Below, in pieces: positions 48,001-61,000 of a stretch of DNA of 64,000 nucleotides. The position numbers and the translations under genes are program-made. Each line of letters begins with the position of its first letter. The stretch's first letter is position 1. This DNA comes from Rhynochetos jubatus (taxonomy: Eukaryota; Chordata; Aves; Eurypygiformes; Rhynochetidae). The notes under the pieces were generated by a model. It was not told the origin of the DNA and searched no databases. It was given only the letters and a program-made list of their open reading frames with translations. The stretch spans positions 6,323,001 through 6,387,000 of the forward strand of contig CM050656.1 in NCBI GenBank assembly GCA_027574665.1. The letters run 5' to 3'.

Positions 48001-51000
48001 ATAATAGTGCCAGGGGTTGTTGAGGTCTTCCTCTTCCCTTCTAGTTTCCCCTTAAAAGCTTAACTTAGGTTTCATTAGATCTTCCACAGATCCTGGCTTC
48101 ACTCTTCACCCTCCTCCCTCAACAAGGCCTCCATAAAGAAATAATTTATTGTAACCTTCTGTAAATTACATGGAGACTATCTAAAAAAAGTAAACAAACT
48201 TTAATCAAGTCATCTTAGATAAAATAATTTAGGAAAATATACAAATCTTAGAAAGATTTTAAACCTGAAAATATTGTGGAGCCTCAGGTTTGCGTTGTGT
48301 AGAGATCTTCAGGTTATCAAAACACAGAGGACAGATATTTGCACAGATATACAGCAGATAAAACAGTTTTGGAAGCCATTCTTCAAATCATGTGTAGTCT
48401 CTGAGAATACACAAGTTCAGCCAAGATTTGTTGGATAAACAAGATAGAATTAAAAAAATGAAGCAGACTATTTTAGACAGCAGAAGGAAAATCCACAGGA
48501 AGATCATTTTTACATGTAATTGGAACAATCAATGCAGGAGATAAAAAGGTCATGGGGCTACTTAAGTTTATTATGGTGTCTGTTATTATATCCAGCACCA
48601 GCTGTTTCAAAGCAAGGTGCAAGAAATCATAGTAATCGGAGATTTCACTTAAATCCTGCACTACAAGATTTAATTTCCAAAAATCATTAGCACATATTTT
48701 GGGAGCCTTAGGCTTGACATAATTTTTTTCTATACAAACTATGAAATGGTCCCTGAACATGAAATTACTTTTTTTTTTTTTTTTTTTTTTTTTGCCAGAC
48801 TGATTAAATGAGTGAGATGCACTGAAATTATTCAGAAAAGCTGCAGAATGTTTTTCATTGTGTTAGCCCTGTTTTGTCCATTTGGCAATCATTAAAACAT
48901 GTTATGGAAGCTACACATGAAACATACGTGTGGAAGCTACTTAGCTACATAGTAAGTGAAATGATTTTAACCTATGAATCAAATATCTGTCCTGTTATTT
49001 CAAGCTTAAGCAGACTCTGAGGCTTGACAAGAATTAAAGGTACCTTGGTTTTCATTCCATTGTGTTTCATGAGAGTCTAGTAGCGGATGGCACAGTAACA
49101 TCTTTGTTCAGTCTTACAAGCAGCTTGAGAAACGATTGGGGAAGTTTTTATGTAGCCAAGAGTGTCTGATGAAAATTAGATTTAAAGGGAAAACCTGAAC
49201 ATGATACAGTGATCTTAAGTTAAACCATCTGGAAGTTTATTCCTCCTGATTTCCCTATTCCCTAGGATATAAGAAAAGTACTTTTTCTTGTCATTGTTTG
49301 GCTACATTATGTGAATGGCGGAGCTCTAGAGATCAATGGTGAGGAGCTCTTGTGGTGTAACTCTGTAGTACTTGTTTCATACAGTAACTGTGATAATCAA
49401 TGTGTCTCTTAATCTTTTTATCTTCTGTCCGGTTCCCTCTGACATCAAACATATGAAGTCAAATGAAAAACAGTTAATGAGTGATTACTGTCTCACACTA
49501 GTTACAGGCATTTCTTTCTGAAAATGGTTCTGAGCAATTGCTCAAAATGCCATGACCAGCATTACTCCCCAGCCTTTGGAGAATTGCTTCTACTGGTCCC
49601 TTCTGAAAACTGTGCATTGCAGGCCATAAAAACCACAGAGCATTGTCTGGACCCAGACCTTTGTTCATGCTTCTGTCACTTCACAGTTACGACTGTTGCA
49701 CCTCCATAGTTAATTACTTTTGAGAACTTTCTCATCACAGCATGAACCAAGCATGACTTTATCTGGTGACAGGATAATCTCATTACAGATGATGATCTTG
49801 TTAATGAATATCCCCAAGACAGAGAAATCTCATTATTAGCCCCCTCAGGATTTGTCACCTAAGAGCAAATGTATGATGAGATTCTAGCTGCACAACATCC
49901 TCCCAGATACTAACGGCCCTATATCTGGAGGCTGACGTAGCACCCCCAAAGGCACATGAACCACTGGACATATTTAATTGGGATTTGTGTCCCTCTACTT
50001 CTGGAGGTACTTCTCAGGAGCCTTCTCAGAGCCTTCTCTTCTCCAGGCTGAACAAGCCCAATTCTTTCAGCTTGTCTACATAGGAGAGGTTCTCAGTTCC
50101 TTGGCATTTCCCTTGGATGGGTCCATATGGAAAAATATTCTAAAATATTCCCTCTCCACTCTGTTCTCATGAGACCCCACCTGCAGTTCTGCACCCAGCT
50201 CTGGGGCACTTGACATAGGAAGGATATCAGTCAGTTAGGGTGAGTCCAGAGAAGGTTCACGAAGATGCTCAGAGGGCTGGAACACCTCTCCTATGAAGAA
50301 AGGCTGAGAGAATTGGACTTGTTCAGCCTGGAGAAGAGAAGGCTCCAGGGAGACCTTACTGCAGCCTTCCAGTACCTGGAGGGGGCCTACAAGGAAGCTG
50401 GGGGGAGGCTTTTTACAAGGTCCTGTAGTGACAGGACAAGGGGTAACGGGTGTAAACTAGAAGCAGGGAGATTTACATTAGATATCAGGACGAAATTCTT
50501 CCTGGAGAGGGTGGGGAGGCACTGGCACAGGTTGTCCAGAGAAGCTGTGGATGCCCCATCCCTGGAAGTGTTCAAGGCCAGGCTGGGTGAGGCTTGGAGC
50601 AACCTGGTCTAGTGGAGGGTGTCCCTGCCCATGGCAGGGGGGTTGGACCTAGATGATCTTTCAGATCCCTTCCAACCCAAACCATTCTATGATTCTATGA
50701 TTTCTGCTACTGTTTTTTTAATATGTAGTGCTGTGTTTTACACAGTGCTTTACAGACACTCAGGAAGGTGGATTTTTTATCAAATACAATGATAAAAGAC
50801 AGGGAAGAACAAGAGTTACAAGAGTAAGAGTTATCCAGATGCTTGTTTTCTCAATGCTCCATATTACAGTGCAACCAGTGTTTCCCCTTGCTCCTATAGT
50901 GTTAACAAAACCCATGCTAGATGGGAGATTGGCAACGCAGAAAAGCAATACATTTTCTTAATTAATCTAGTGGATAGCAGGAACCTGAGTACTAAATCCC

Positions 51001-52267
51001 ACCCATTTGATTTCATTAAATCTACTATAAAGGTTAAGCTGCACTTTAGCATTGGCTCTAGACAACCTCACTCAGCAGTGAGGTCAAGGAGATCTCATTC
51101 AAGGAGGTGCAGCTTAGTAAATTACTGTTTCTGAGGAAAGACCTGACAAACAGTTCTGTTTTGATGAAAACAGAGACATGGGACACACCAAATAGCAAAC
51201 GTGGTATTTTATTTCACCTGCAGTTTTCCTGAGATACATGCTTTGAAGAGTTTAGAGAGAATTATTCAAAGACAAATCTCAGTTTAAAGCCCCAAGCAAC
51301 ACTGATGTCACTGGAAACTCAAATCTCAGCCTCAGGTCGCTCGGAAATAGCATTAGAGTCTACGTCAGAGCAGCCTGGAGCAAGTTCCGGGAACAAACAG
51401 TGCCCTGTCTAATTTGCCTATGAAAGAGGGTCAGTGGGAGCTAAAGCATATGGCAGAAGCAAGCTATACAAGAGAATGGACACTGGTCACCCTCTGGCTG
51501 TGGTGGGCAGAGAGCTAAAGGGAAAAGAGAAAAGTGACCAAAGCATTTTCTGTGCTCCCCACTGTGCAGCACCTGCCCATGAAGGAGTTTCCTCTGCATG
51601 CCATACACTGTCTCCACTTCACCTGGAAGCACACTGAATCACAGCCCACTCCCCAGTGTACCCCCTGGTACATTCTAAAATTACGTGTAGAGTTTCATAC
51701 CTAAGTTTGTATGAGTGATTATTGCCACTGCTCCTGTGAACTGAGCCATCACACATGTAGGTTTCCCAAATCTTTCACTCAAGCCTCAGGAAACAGACAA
51801 TTGGATTCAGTCCCTATGTGTACAGCCTGAACCTCCAAGTTCCTTCAGTAGCCAGGATCTCACATGGCACTTGAGAAACATCCCTTTAGACACAGAGGCT
51901 ACAGCTTTAGTGTCACTGGCAAGGTTCTAAAAACACTGATATGGAGGCAGTCCTGAGAGAAGCAGGAAAATGGAATTATTAGGAAATGAGGTTTCCAGTT
52001 GCATTAACGTTATGCAAAAGATCCTACATGTGTTGTGTTTTCTTTCCACAGCTTAATGTCTGGGCTAGCAGCCCTGGACGCCAAGACTTCCAGTCGATTA
52101 GGTATCATAACCGTCACTTACTACCTGTGGACAACCTTTGTGGCTGTGATTGTGGGAATAATTATGGTCTCCATTATCCATCCCGGTGGAGCAGCACAGA
52201 AGGAGAGCACTGAAGAGGGTGGAAAGCCCATCATGAGCTCTGCAGATGCACTGCTTGACTTAATCCG
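36022..52267 (+). CDS. SLC1A7: Excitatory amino acid transporter 5 (SLC1A7), 5' part
   Basis: Three coding exons: 36022-36162, 37230-37309 and 52052-52267; 437 bases, 145 residues plus two bases. The frame then enters an intron (CG|GTAACG) and the rest of the gene lies right of the window. The protein starts MAVALDAILARIKDVCKRNG, followed by the first membrane segment LLILSVLSVTIGCLLGFFL; residues from about 48 (EISYFQFPGELLMRML) lead into the second, and YYLWTTFVAVIVGIIMVSII is the third. The extracellular loop follows with PIMSSADALLDLIR. Residues match EAAT5 better than other SLC1 members as I recall them. EAAT5 is a sodium-coupled glutamate transporter with a large chloride conductance, in photoreceptors and bipolar cells. 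The transport core (HP1/HP2, NMDGT) is in the missing exons. Intron 2 is 14.7 kb. Confidence 0.96.
43377..43396. repeat. Poly-T run (20) in SLC1A7 intron 2
   Basis: An uninterrupted run of 20 T. No retroelement body is recognisable beside it, so it is read as a simple repeat. Confidence 0.8.
44869..44881. repeat. Poly-A run (13) in SLC1A7 intron 2
   Basis: An uninterrupted run of 13 A. Confidence 0.8.
48769..48793. repeat. Poly-T run (25) in SLC1A7 intron 2
   Basis: An uninterrupted run of 25 T. It could be the reverse of a retro-copied poly-A tail, but no insert or target-site duplication stands out. Confidence 0.8.
50029..50105 (-). mobile_element. Short CR1 fragment, minus orientation
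   Basis: GAGCCTTCTCTTCTCCAGGC and the following AACAAGCCCAATTCT are the reverse complement of a stretch also present in the + oriented CR1 copy just downstream (about 50283-50345). Only some 77 bases remain. The two copies form an inverted pair. Confidence 0.8.
50155..50701 (+). mobile_element. CR1 LINE 3' part, plus orientation
   Basis: This is the CR1 ORF2 end and 3' UTR. It encodes [20 protein letters not shown] and a VGRHWHRLSREAVDAPSLEV section before a stop, and ends with the CR1 tail CCATTCTATGATTCTATGAT with its short 3' repeats. The body is 5'-truncated, as usual. The 115-codon frame at 50265-50612 belongs to it and is not a host gene. Confidence 0.95.
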
Positions 52268-55200
52268 GTAACGACATTCACTCTTTCTGCTTTCTGAAGG
52301 TAACATTTTGTACATAACTGCATGAGGAACTGGTGGCCTGAGGATAAATTCTGAACCTAAGGATGAACATTTTGTTTAAATCAAGAAAAAGAATCAAGAA
52401 AGTTTTAGAAGATGATTTTCAAATTATCAGATGTTTATACTGGCTGTTTCTAGTAAATGTAAATGAATGGCCACCAAGTGTATCAGAAGTACCAACAAGA
52501 CCGGGGTAGTTTGGGTTTTTTACCCCCATAGAATCACATGTAGCCTGTGGAGCTCATAATGAACTCTACTATTAAGGCCAAGGTAGTATTAAAAAGTATT
52601 GTTAATTTAAACAAGGGCAGACAATTGTAATAGGCAAAGCCTTAAATATAAGTGCTGAAATCCACATTTTTCAGGAAATAATTCTTAGAAGTGCTGTTTC
52701 AGCTACTCATAGCAACTCTCAGGTGAAGGGCACAATTAGAAAGACCACTGTTGTGATCTTTTTATTCCTTATTTTTATCACATTATTTGTTCTGCGTTGT
52801 GACTTTTCTTGTTTGTCTCCCTTTGTTTGGCAGGAGGGCTGTTCTTTTAGACCAGCATTAGAGCACTGGTGGTATTTTGGTAGCCTTGCCTGAATATCCC
52901 TCTTTGTCCCCACATTTCAGGTGCTAGTGGGATTAGTTTCCTGACTGAACAGAGTGTGTGCCTCAGATTTATTTTGCTCATGCAGAAAGACCAAGTTTTG
53001 CCTTTGGTTGGTAGTTTCTCAACCTGGTGATCTCATACTATATTGGGAAAGGATGTCTAGGCCCAGTGTATCTAAAACATGAAGAGTTCTCTTTGGAGTT
53101 TGTCTTATTAAAATTAAAAATGGGGGGTTTTTTGTTCCAAAAACCCAAATTCCTGACCCTGACAGGGTGACAGCACACAAAGTACTTTAATTAAAGTTAC
53201 TGGGACCTCAAATCAGATGGATCTGGGGTGAAAAGATTATAAAAATCTCTTTTTTCTCCTCCAAGTTGCACTTAGTCAGGCCATCTGAAACCCTCATGTT
53301 TTTCTGTCGCATCAATGTCTTACTGAGAATGGGCTAAATTACATTAGTCACGGAGCAGCAGCTGAGTGCGCTCTCTTTTGTGGGTTTCCACGAAACCCAC
53401 CATCTTCGTCTGCAATGGGAAGATGCCCACTGCATGGCATCCGTAGCTTCCCAGTGACTGTGCTGTGGTGTGTGTACAGTGGAATTCATGTGTGTGTATG
53501 TGATGTACTGTTAAGCCACATTAGTCCATTTCTGACATGTAGGGGACTATAAGGAAGGAACTGAGCAAGTTACTGGAGCTTTGAATCCCTTCGTATGACA
53601 GAGTAGCTCTGAGACTGACAGAATTAAAAGGGGATTTAAGAAACCTGTAATCTTAGTTATTATCTTCACAGTGGCAGTGTCTGGAAACCCTTTCTGGCAT
53701 GCTGAGCTGTTCTAAATTCTCACTCTTAGACAAGGAAATGCATTGTGAGACATATAGTGCAATGTTACACCCAAACTGACCGTACAGCTTTCTCTGGAAA
53801 GGGTCTCCCTTGCCATCCAATCCCTTCCTCACATCAGCCAAGTTGCTTTTTGAGACCCAGAGTAAACTAGTTCACAGAGATGAGTCAGATGAAAAGTAAT
53901 TTGGGCATGCAAAATTTAAATTAGCTTCTATAATACTACGTTTGCATAAAACGACTGAATGTCTGTATGACTGGAACCTGAGGCCTGAATTATGGTCTGA
54001 TCTCTCCATCTCTGTCTGCCTAGTCCCTCTACACCCCAGGTTAATGGTGAGGTTTGGAAACACTTTATCCTGCTGAACCTCACTGCAGGTAAAATACTAT
54101 GTCCTGTTCTTAAACATTTGAAAACATCATCTATAATTTCACTTCCTACAAATATTAACCTCAGCAAATTATAATAGTTTGTGGGCATACTTCAGGTATT
54201 TGTATTTCCAACCAGGCATGTGCTTTTAGTCTGCAAAACCTTAAAGTCTTCACTGGTTTGGGTGTCAGCAATGACAGGCCAACAAGCCACTCTCATTACC
54301 GAAGCTTCAAAGGAGAGAATAAAGCTCTCTCCTTCTGCTGTGCTAAGCAGCAATCACAGCTGCAATTTTTCTATCAATCAAGAGTGCACAAACTGATGGT
54401 TTTTATTCCTCCACTACAGAAATAACCCCATTGACTAAATAAATAAATAAGAGAAACACAACTGTGGGGAATGGGCTGTCAGCCTAGGCAAACACTATGG
54501 GTGAAATCCTGGCTCTGCTGAAGTCAATGGCAAAACTCCTAAATATCTATGTGGAAGTCTGGATTAAATGTAATGATGTATTTGCTGGTTTGAGCTAGAA
54601 AAGCTGATCCTTTAGCTCAGTGATAAATCACTTCCATTCACAGCTGGAGACCATCTTTTTAGGCCCAGATTGGCTTATCTTCTCAATTCATTAATTTCCT
54701 CTCAATTTATCAATTGCATATGTGCACAGAAGTTTACACAGGAAACATCTGGTATTCTGCAAATGAAGAATGCTAAATGTACAAGTGGAGAGATGATACA
54801 TGTGACATAATTGTGGGGTTTATTTTAAAAGCATGAATCTTGGCATGACGATACACATATTCACCCTCACTTTATTTCAGATTTGAAGCCACTTTGAAAT
54901 AACGAAATACATTCTTATTTCTTGTGATGTTATATATGACATTATCAGGTCTGGAATTTTTGGCAGAGAGGATATTGCTAGAAATTGAATTTCTGGATTT
55001 TTTGGGTGAGGATTTTGCTTTTAGAAGTGGTTTTACTCAAAAATTAAAGAATGTACTGACTTAGCAATAAATGAAACCAAGAACTACTGCAGAGCCTTAT
55101 GGTCATCCTAAACACGTGCAACATTAATCAATAATTACACTGTTATTCTGCATTATTTTGCAGACGGTGCTTCCCCTGTATATTTGTCTGTTATGTAAAA

Positions 55201-57582
55201 AAAAAAAAAGCAATAAAACCTCCAATATATAGGACTTGATTAGGACATAACAGTGATGCTGTACTGCATAATTCTGAGATGGCTCTAAACCTCACACCAA
55301 GCAGGACGTACATAATTTCTTCAACATACTGGATTTCATGCCTCAAAAATTGTATCCACAAGTCAACAGGGTTTTGCCATGCTAAACAGAAGTAGAAAGA
55401 CTTCCTTTCTAAAGGGAACCCCAAGAGACTGGGGACAGGAGCTGTGGATGTGAATCTGCCCATACTGATTTTCTCCTGTATTCAGTCGGGACAGAGGGAC
55501 CACTGAATGCAGCATAATAGAAGTGGGTTTAGTATTCAGTTAGTCCTTATACCTAAAATCTTTAGTGCTGCTTTGGCCCTAAATGTCTGACTTTTTGATT
55601 TAATCTGATCCAGCTTTAAACCAAATGCAACTTCTGCTGCCTGTGGAAGTACCCGTTTAACTAGGTAGTTCACCTTCATACTTGTGCAGGAATCTCCCCT
55701 TCCATAACTTGCCCCCTCTATCGGGATTGTGCCAGGATCCAGGTTAAGGACAGGTAATTCAGAAGGCATTTGTGAGGGTGAAGCTGTGTAGGAGATGCTC
55801 TTCTGAAGATGCTTCTGTCTTTAGCTGCCACGTTATTACTACATTGAGATACACAAATCTGCCTTAATTATATTTAAGGTTTCTGGTGCAATCACCACAA
55901 GGCTCATGAAAGTATATTTTCTTCCCTATTTAAAACTATAAACCCTCAGGCTAAGGATCATCTTGTTCTCTTTAACACACCAAAGTACCTGGCGTTTTAT
56001 GAATTTTAATGGATTTATTCTCATGATGTGCGATACTTCTGTGAGGTGGCCAAGGACCATTTTCCTTTCTTACAGCTTGAGAACCAAGATGTATGGAAAA
56101 TAAATTAGCTTACTGAGGACTGTGCAGAAAAAACTGTGGTGCCAGGGTAAATATTCCCAGTTCCTATGAGACCTAGTAGGGATCTTGTTCTTGGAATATG
56201 ACTTCTGAGGAACTTCAATGGAAGTAAGAGCAATGAATCAACACACATCTTCACCTACTTTTTTTCTGAATGAATTATCAAAATTAACTCTGTACTATGT
56301 CCCCCAAAAGAAGAGTGAATTTTTAGTAGCCTTTTGTGAGTTAAGAAATGAAGAAAGGCAAGATACCAATTATTTAAAATAATTCAGGCTTTGAGTGTTT
56401 TATTCAAAAGGATTAAAAGGGACATACGGGAATAGCATTCAATTTAAACTGTTAGGCTTGTTTAATTCTGTGACATACACTTACGTGAGAAGCAGAATAG
56501 AAAATGCCTGTAATTTGGGGATGAACATTTCTAAAACAAGACATATGACTCAGGATCACACTGCTTACATTAGCAGTTAATATTTCCACCACATTCTGTT
56601 GCCGTTATCAAAATATGTTTGATTTTGAAGGGTAAATCTTGTTGCAACACTACTTGCTTTTGTCACCAAGGGAAACAAAATTTGGCCGATGAGATAAAAA
56701 CAAACAAGCGAACACCATAAGCATTCACATGAGGAATAAATCCCATCCAAACTGGGGGTTCACCCTCCTGTTTTATATAAGGCTGGCCGTGTGTGCAAAT
56801 CTGGGCACCACCAAGTGCAGGATTCACACACGTTTCGTCTTTCTCAAGTGTAACCAGACAGCGTGACATTGCAAGCTTGTTCAGATCAAAAGCTCCAAAT
56901 AGAACATTTCAATGAATACAATCAGGATCAAATCAGGCCTTAACCCATGACACAAATTTGTATATTTCTGAAGTTTACTGGAAGGATAAGTCAGAGCATT
57001 TTTACCACTGAATATTCAGGATTGCATCCAATTTAACAGCAGGTACCAGGAAGCTCAATCTGGCTTAACCAAGAGAGGGTTGGCTTTTTTTATACCATTA
57101 ATAGTTAGAAGAGGATATAAACATTGTAGAGGATTTATGTTTTCAGGGGAATCCTGAGCACTCTTTAATTTCCTTTCCCTCTTTGAAAACTAAGAGCTAT
57201 ATTCTATATTACAGAAATTGTGTTTCTTGAAAATAGGGCAGGTACATAATATCTGCTGTAGTGTGGAAAGAGGCCAGGCTGTGCAGAACCAGAAATCACA
57301 CTTTAAAAAGTTTACAGCTGAAGACTGAATTGTATATACACACAGTAAGATATTTAAGAGTGCATTAAATGATCCAGGGCTTAAACTATGGAAGAACTTT
57401 TTTTAATAACTTTACCCTACCTTTTGCCTTATGTTTTGCCAAATGCCACCATGTACTATGATAGAAATATTTATCAGTCCCCTATGGAAAACTACCATTT
57501 TTTACTCATTACAGATTGCCAATTTTCTTTTTTCTCACAAAACCAGTCTGGTGCTAGCACTGTTCTACACTGTATGTGACCA
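52268..57582. other. SLC1A7 intron 3, before the third CR1 element
   Basis: AT-rich intron without recognised exons. I looked for the next SLC1A7 exon (expected to start near N-M-F-P-A-N-L) and did not find it. Confidence 0.55.
53380..53400. repeat. Perfect 9-bp hairpin
   Basis: GTGGGTTTC, a three-base loop, then GAAACCCAC, in SLC1A7 intron 3. It is isolated, and no function is assigned. Confidence 0.6.
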
Positions 57583-58050
57583 CAGAATCATAGAATTGTT
57601 TGTGCTGGAAGGGACCTGAAAGATCATCTAGTTCCCACCCCCTGCCATGGGCAGGGACACCCTCCACTAGACCGGGTTGCTCCAAGCCTCATCCAGCCTG
57701 GCCTTGGACACTTCCACAGCTGCTCTGGGCAACCTGTCCCAGGGCCTCCCCACCCTCTGCGGGAAGAATTTCTTCCTGATATCTAAATCTCCCTGTTTTC
57801 AATTTAAACCCGTTGCCCCTTGTCCTGTCACTACAGGACCTTGTAAAAAGCCTCCCCCCAGCTTCCTTGTCAGCCTCTTCAAGTACTGGAAGGCTGCAAT
57901 AATGTCTCCCTGGAGCCTTCTCTTCTCCAGGCTGAACAAGCCCAATTCTCTCAGCCTTTCTTCATAGGAGAGGGTCTCCAGCCCTCTGAGCATCTTCGTG
58001 GTCCTTCTCTGGACTCGTTCCAACTGGTCGATATCCTTCTGATGTTGAGG
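57583..58050 (-). mobile_element. CR1 LINE 3' part, minus orientation
   Basis: It begins with the reversed CR1 tail CAGAATCATAGAATTGTTTG and continues with GGAAGGGACCTGAAAGATCA and TCTTCTCCAGGCTGAACAAG. The minus strand encodes [20 protein letters not shown], close to the copy at 50.3 kb. It is 5'-truncated and inactive. Confidence 0.94.
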
Positions 58051-61000
58051 GTGTTTCTGGTTAATTTTTAACAAGTTCAAGCTGCACAGAAGCCCAAACC
58101 TCAAGTATTTACAACAGACTCTGAAGCCCCTAAATGTGTGGTTCCTATTTAGCACAAAAGGAAACCAACAAAGAAAGAAGATAATTCCATGATGGAAACA
58201 ACGCTGGGGAGACGGACTATGAAGCAGTGTGTGCTTCATAGGTCAGGCAGCCTCAGTCACAAAGTGGGAGGTGCATGGAGGCCAGGAGTTAAAACTGCAT
58301 TAGGAAAGCTTCAACCCTGAAGGGGAATAAATTGTCCATCCTCCTGACAGTTGGCCTGGACATCTTCTAATGTAAACACATGCTTCTTGTGAGATAACTT
58401 TGCCGTCATGGAAACATAGAGGAAATGTGTTGGGCTTGTCATACTACCTTTGATGTGATTCAGCCTTTTCAAGATTCCTAAAGATGTGATGTACTTGTGC
58501 TCTTTCGTACTCCAAAGAAGGGCTTTTTCAGAAAGCCAGAGCTCTGTTAGGGCTGTGGCAGGACCTTTTCTTTCAGCAGGGTAAGGAGTTCACCCTCCAG
58601 ATCCCTTACTGGAACCGAAAGGCCATGCAACAGTGTCACCCTCAGGACAGAAAAAATGTCCATGTCTCTGGCAAAACAATTCCACAATATGAGTTCTGAT
58701 CTGATCTGCAAAAAGACAAGCAAGACAAAATGGCTTAGACCCGATTAGTGATTTTTACACTCTATTAATATCTTTTACAACAATTATGAGGATTTAAATG
58801 CCTCATTTGGCAATAAGGATTTAAATGCCTCATTTAAAAGCCTTCTTTGGGTAGTAAGAATGACACTGAGAAATGAGATGAGGCACTGGAGATGACTACT
58901 GATGTACGAGATGCATTCTGCTGTAGGCCCCGAGACAGGTCATTTGTTCAGTCTTGCTGAATTAAATTCTGCCCTTGATTTCAGGAGTGCAAACCCTGAT
59001 GGAGCCCACTGACACCAGCAGGAAGCTATTTCAGATGTCTACCTATATGACTGAGGGTAGGACTTGTGGCTCATGTGCTACAGTTACAGCAGACAGGAAT
59101 TTACACTGTTGATGATGATATCATGCAGAGGACCGCAAAAGCAAATCATATTTTGAGATTAAGACAATGTTGCTGACAAAGAAGAGGCATCTGACCTCAG
59201 CCTGTAGTAAATAGGAACCACAGTGCTGTTCATTCTTGTGAACAGCTGTAAAACCTGGAAACTTTGCAGTTGTCATGTCAAGCTATTCAGATTCCATTTT
59301 TTACTCTTCCTGTACCCTGGCTGTATAGTGACAGGGTCAGATTTCGAACACTGAAGTATCAGAATACTGTCAAATACCCTTCCTTAAAACAATGTTCTTG
59401 CAAGCTCAGCTATGCTAGTTCAAATCTGAGAGCAGCATGTTCAAAGCTGGTTTATGCCAACTGCAAATATAGGCCAATAAAATATTATGAGGACACGCAT
59501 GTAGCAAAAAACAGTCTGGTGGCTTTAATTCCACAGCGTGAGAGACTGCAGCCAAGGACTGCCTGGTGTGGTGGGGATTAGATACTGATAACATCAAAGT
59601 CTGAGAGCAAAACCAGATTGCTGCTGCAGAGCACAGAGTGCCCCAGAGGGAATGGGTGTTCTGAGTCAAGGAAACGACATCTGTCATACCTGTGGCTGCT
59701 CTTACGCTAGAGCCACTGGCCTAATTTCTAACTAAAAAGATCTGCAAGCGCTGAATGCTTTGAGTTAACAGATGTTGTAGTCAAGGACTTAGTGTATTTC
59801 AGATATTCAGTAGTATAACTGCAACCAGAATTTGGCCTATTATTTCTAATAGAAGTTATCCAGCAGCCATCAAACTGGCTGTCCCAGTAACTGTAGGCTA
59901 ATGTTCTGTGGACGATTCAGCTAACAGCATGAGCAGTGGAACAGTTTAACAGCGCTGATTCTGCATTACTGTAGTTCTCAGCCATCAACCTTCTAAAGAG
60001 AGCAAGAGGGCTCCCACGTCCTGGGGCAGTGCCAAGGCATGGCCTGAGTTGGAAAATGGCTTCCTAACACAGTTCAGCTTCCTAAAGCAGTGGAAAACTA
60101 GGGGAGCAAAACCGAGGGAATGGTGTTAATTGGTAGGTTAATTGCTGGGAGACGATGGAGAAGGAAAGAGGGCCTCCCACCTCAGGCAGTGGTAAGGTGC
60201 TAAGTAGTCCTACATGTAATGGGAAGCTGCGCCCTCAGAGCTGCCTCTCAGGCCAGGTGCTGTTTATACTTGATACAAGTCTTCAGGATTTTCTTCCAAC
60301 TCCATGGCTGGCAACTTGCAGAACACATGTTGCCTTAGTCATACATACACATTTCTAACTCAATACATCCTTGTGTCTGAATCCTCTTATCCCATGCAGA
60401 ATTAGGGAAGGACTCCAAAATGTGCTAGTAGAATGAGCCGGCCCATGCACCACAGCAGGATGTAGTCAAAGAAGGTGTTTAGTAGGTCACTTGTGCGTGT
60501 ATGCTGCTACCACAGCAAATGCAGGCCAGGCTTGCTGTGCCAGCTGTGGCTTAATAGCTCACGGTCTGTAGAAGGTTCACTGAGCTGACAGTGAAGTTTC
60601 ATGCACGTTAACTCTTTTAGCCTGTGTTGAATGCTCCTGCTCTATCTGGCAGAATTCCTGAAGCAGAAGATGCTCTGGGAAATGTTCTTCCTCAGGGCAG
60701 ACAGTATTTAGCTCTTAATTTTTTATGTAACCAGAAACCATATGTCTCAGCTTCTGTTTCACAATCATATCCTTGTCTTAGACCTAAATTTAACGACGTT
60801 CCACACCAGCCTCACTCACTGTTGTTCGCTATATTTAACTCCCTATTATTACATGAAATTATTTCTGCTAGGAAAGCTGAATTATGCCACTGAGGTTAGA
60901 GACAATGTTGCTTGTGCTAGAGAAATGAATCCCAGATGACTTTAAGTTTCCTGCACTATTATTTTGTGTTCTGCATCTTGTAAGCAATCTCAAAGTAATG

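Larger units (their letters stand above)
37310..50028. other. SLC1A7 intron 2, part before the CR1 pair
   Basis: About 12.7 kb of AT-rich intron. A GC-rich patch with a 106-codon open frame at 40431-40751 is noted but lacks support. No other gene, RNA gene or recognised transposon is seen. Confidence 0.5.

Noticed and set aside
50265-50612. 115-codon open frame on the + strand
   Set aside because: It is the ORF2 end of a CR1 retrotransposon, followed by the CR1 3' tail.
54885-54915. FEATLK-like reading after an acceptor, resembling the start of SLC1A7 exon 4
   Set aside because: It lacks the preceding conserved N-M-F-P-A-N-L residues and hits a stop at once; chance similarity.
57799-58239. 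146-codon minus-strand frame
   Set aside because: Its core ([20 protein letters not shown]) is CR1; the N-terminal part is flanking sequence.
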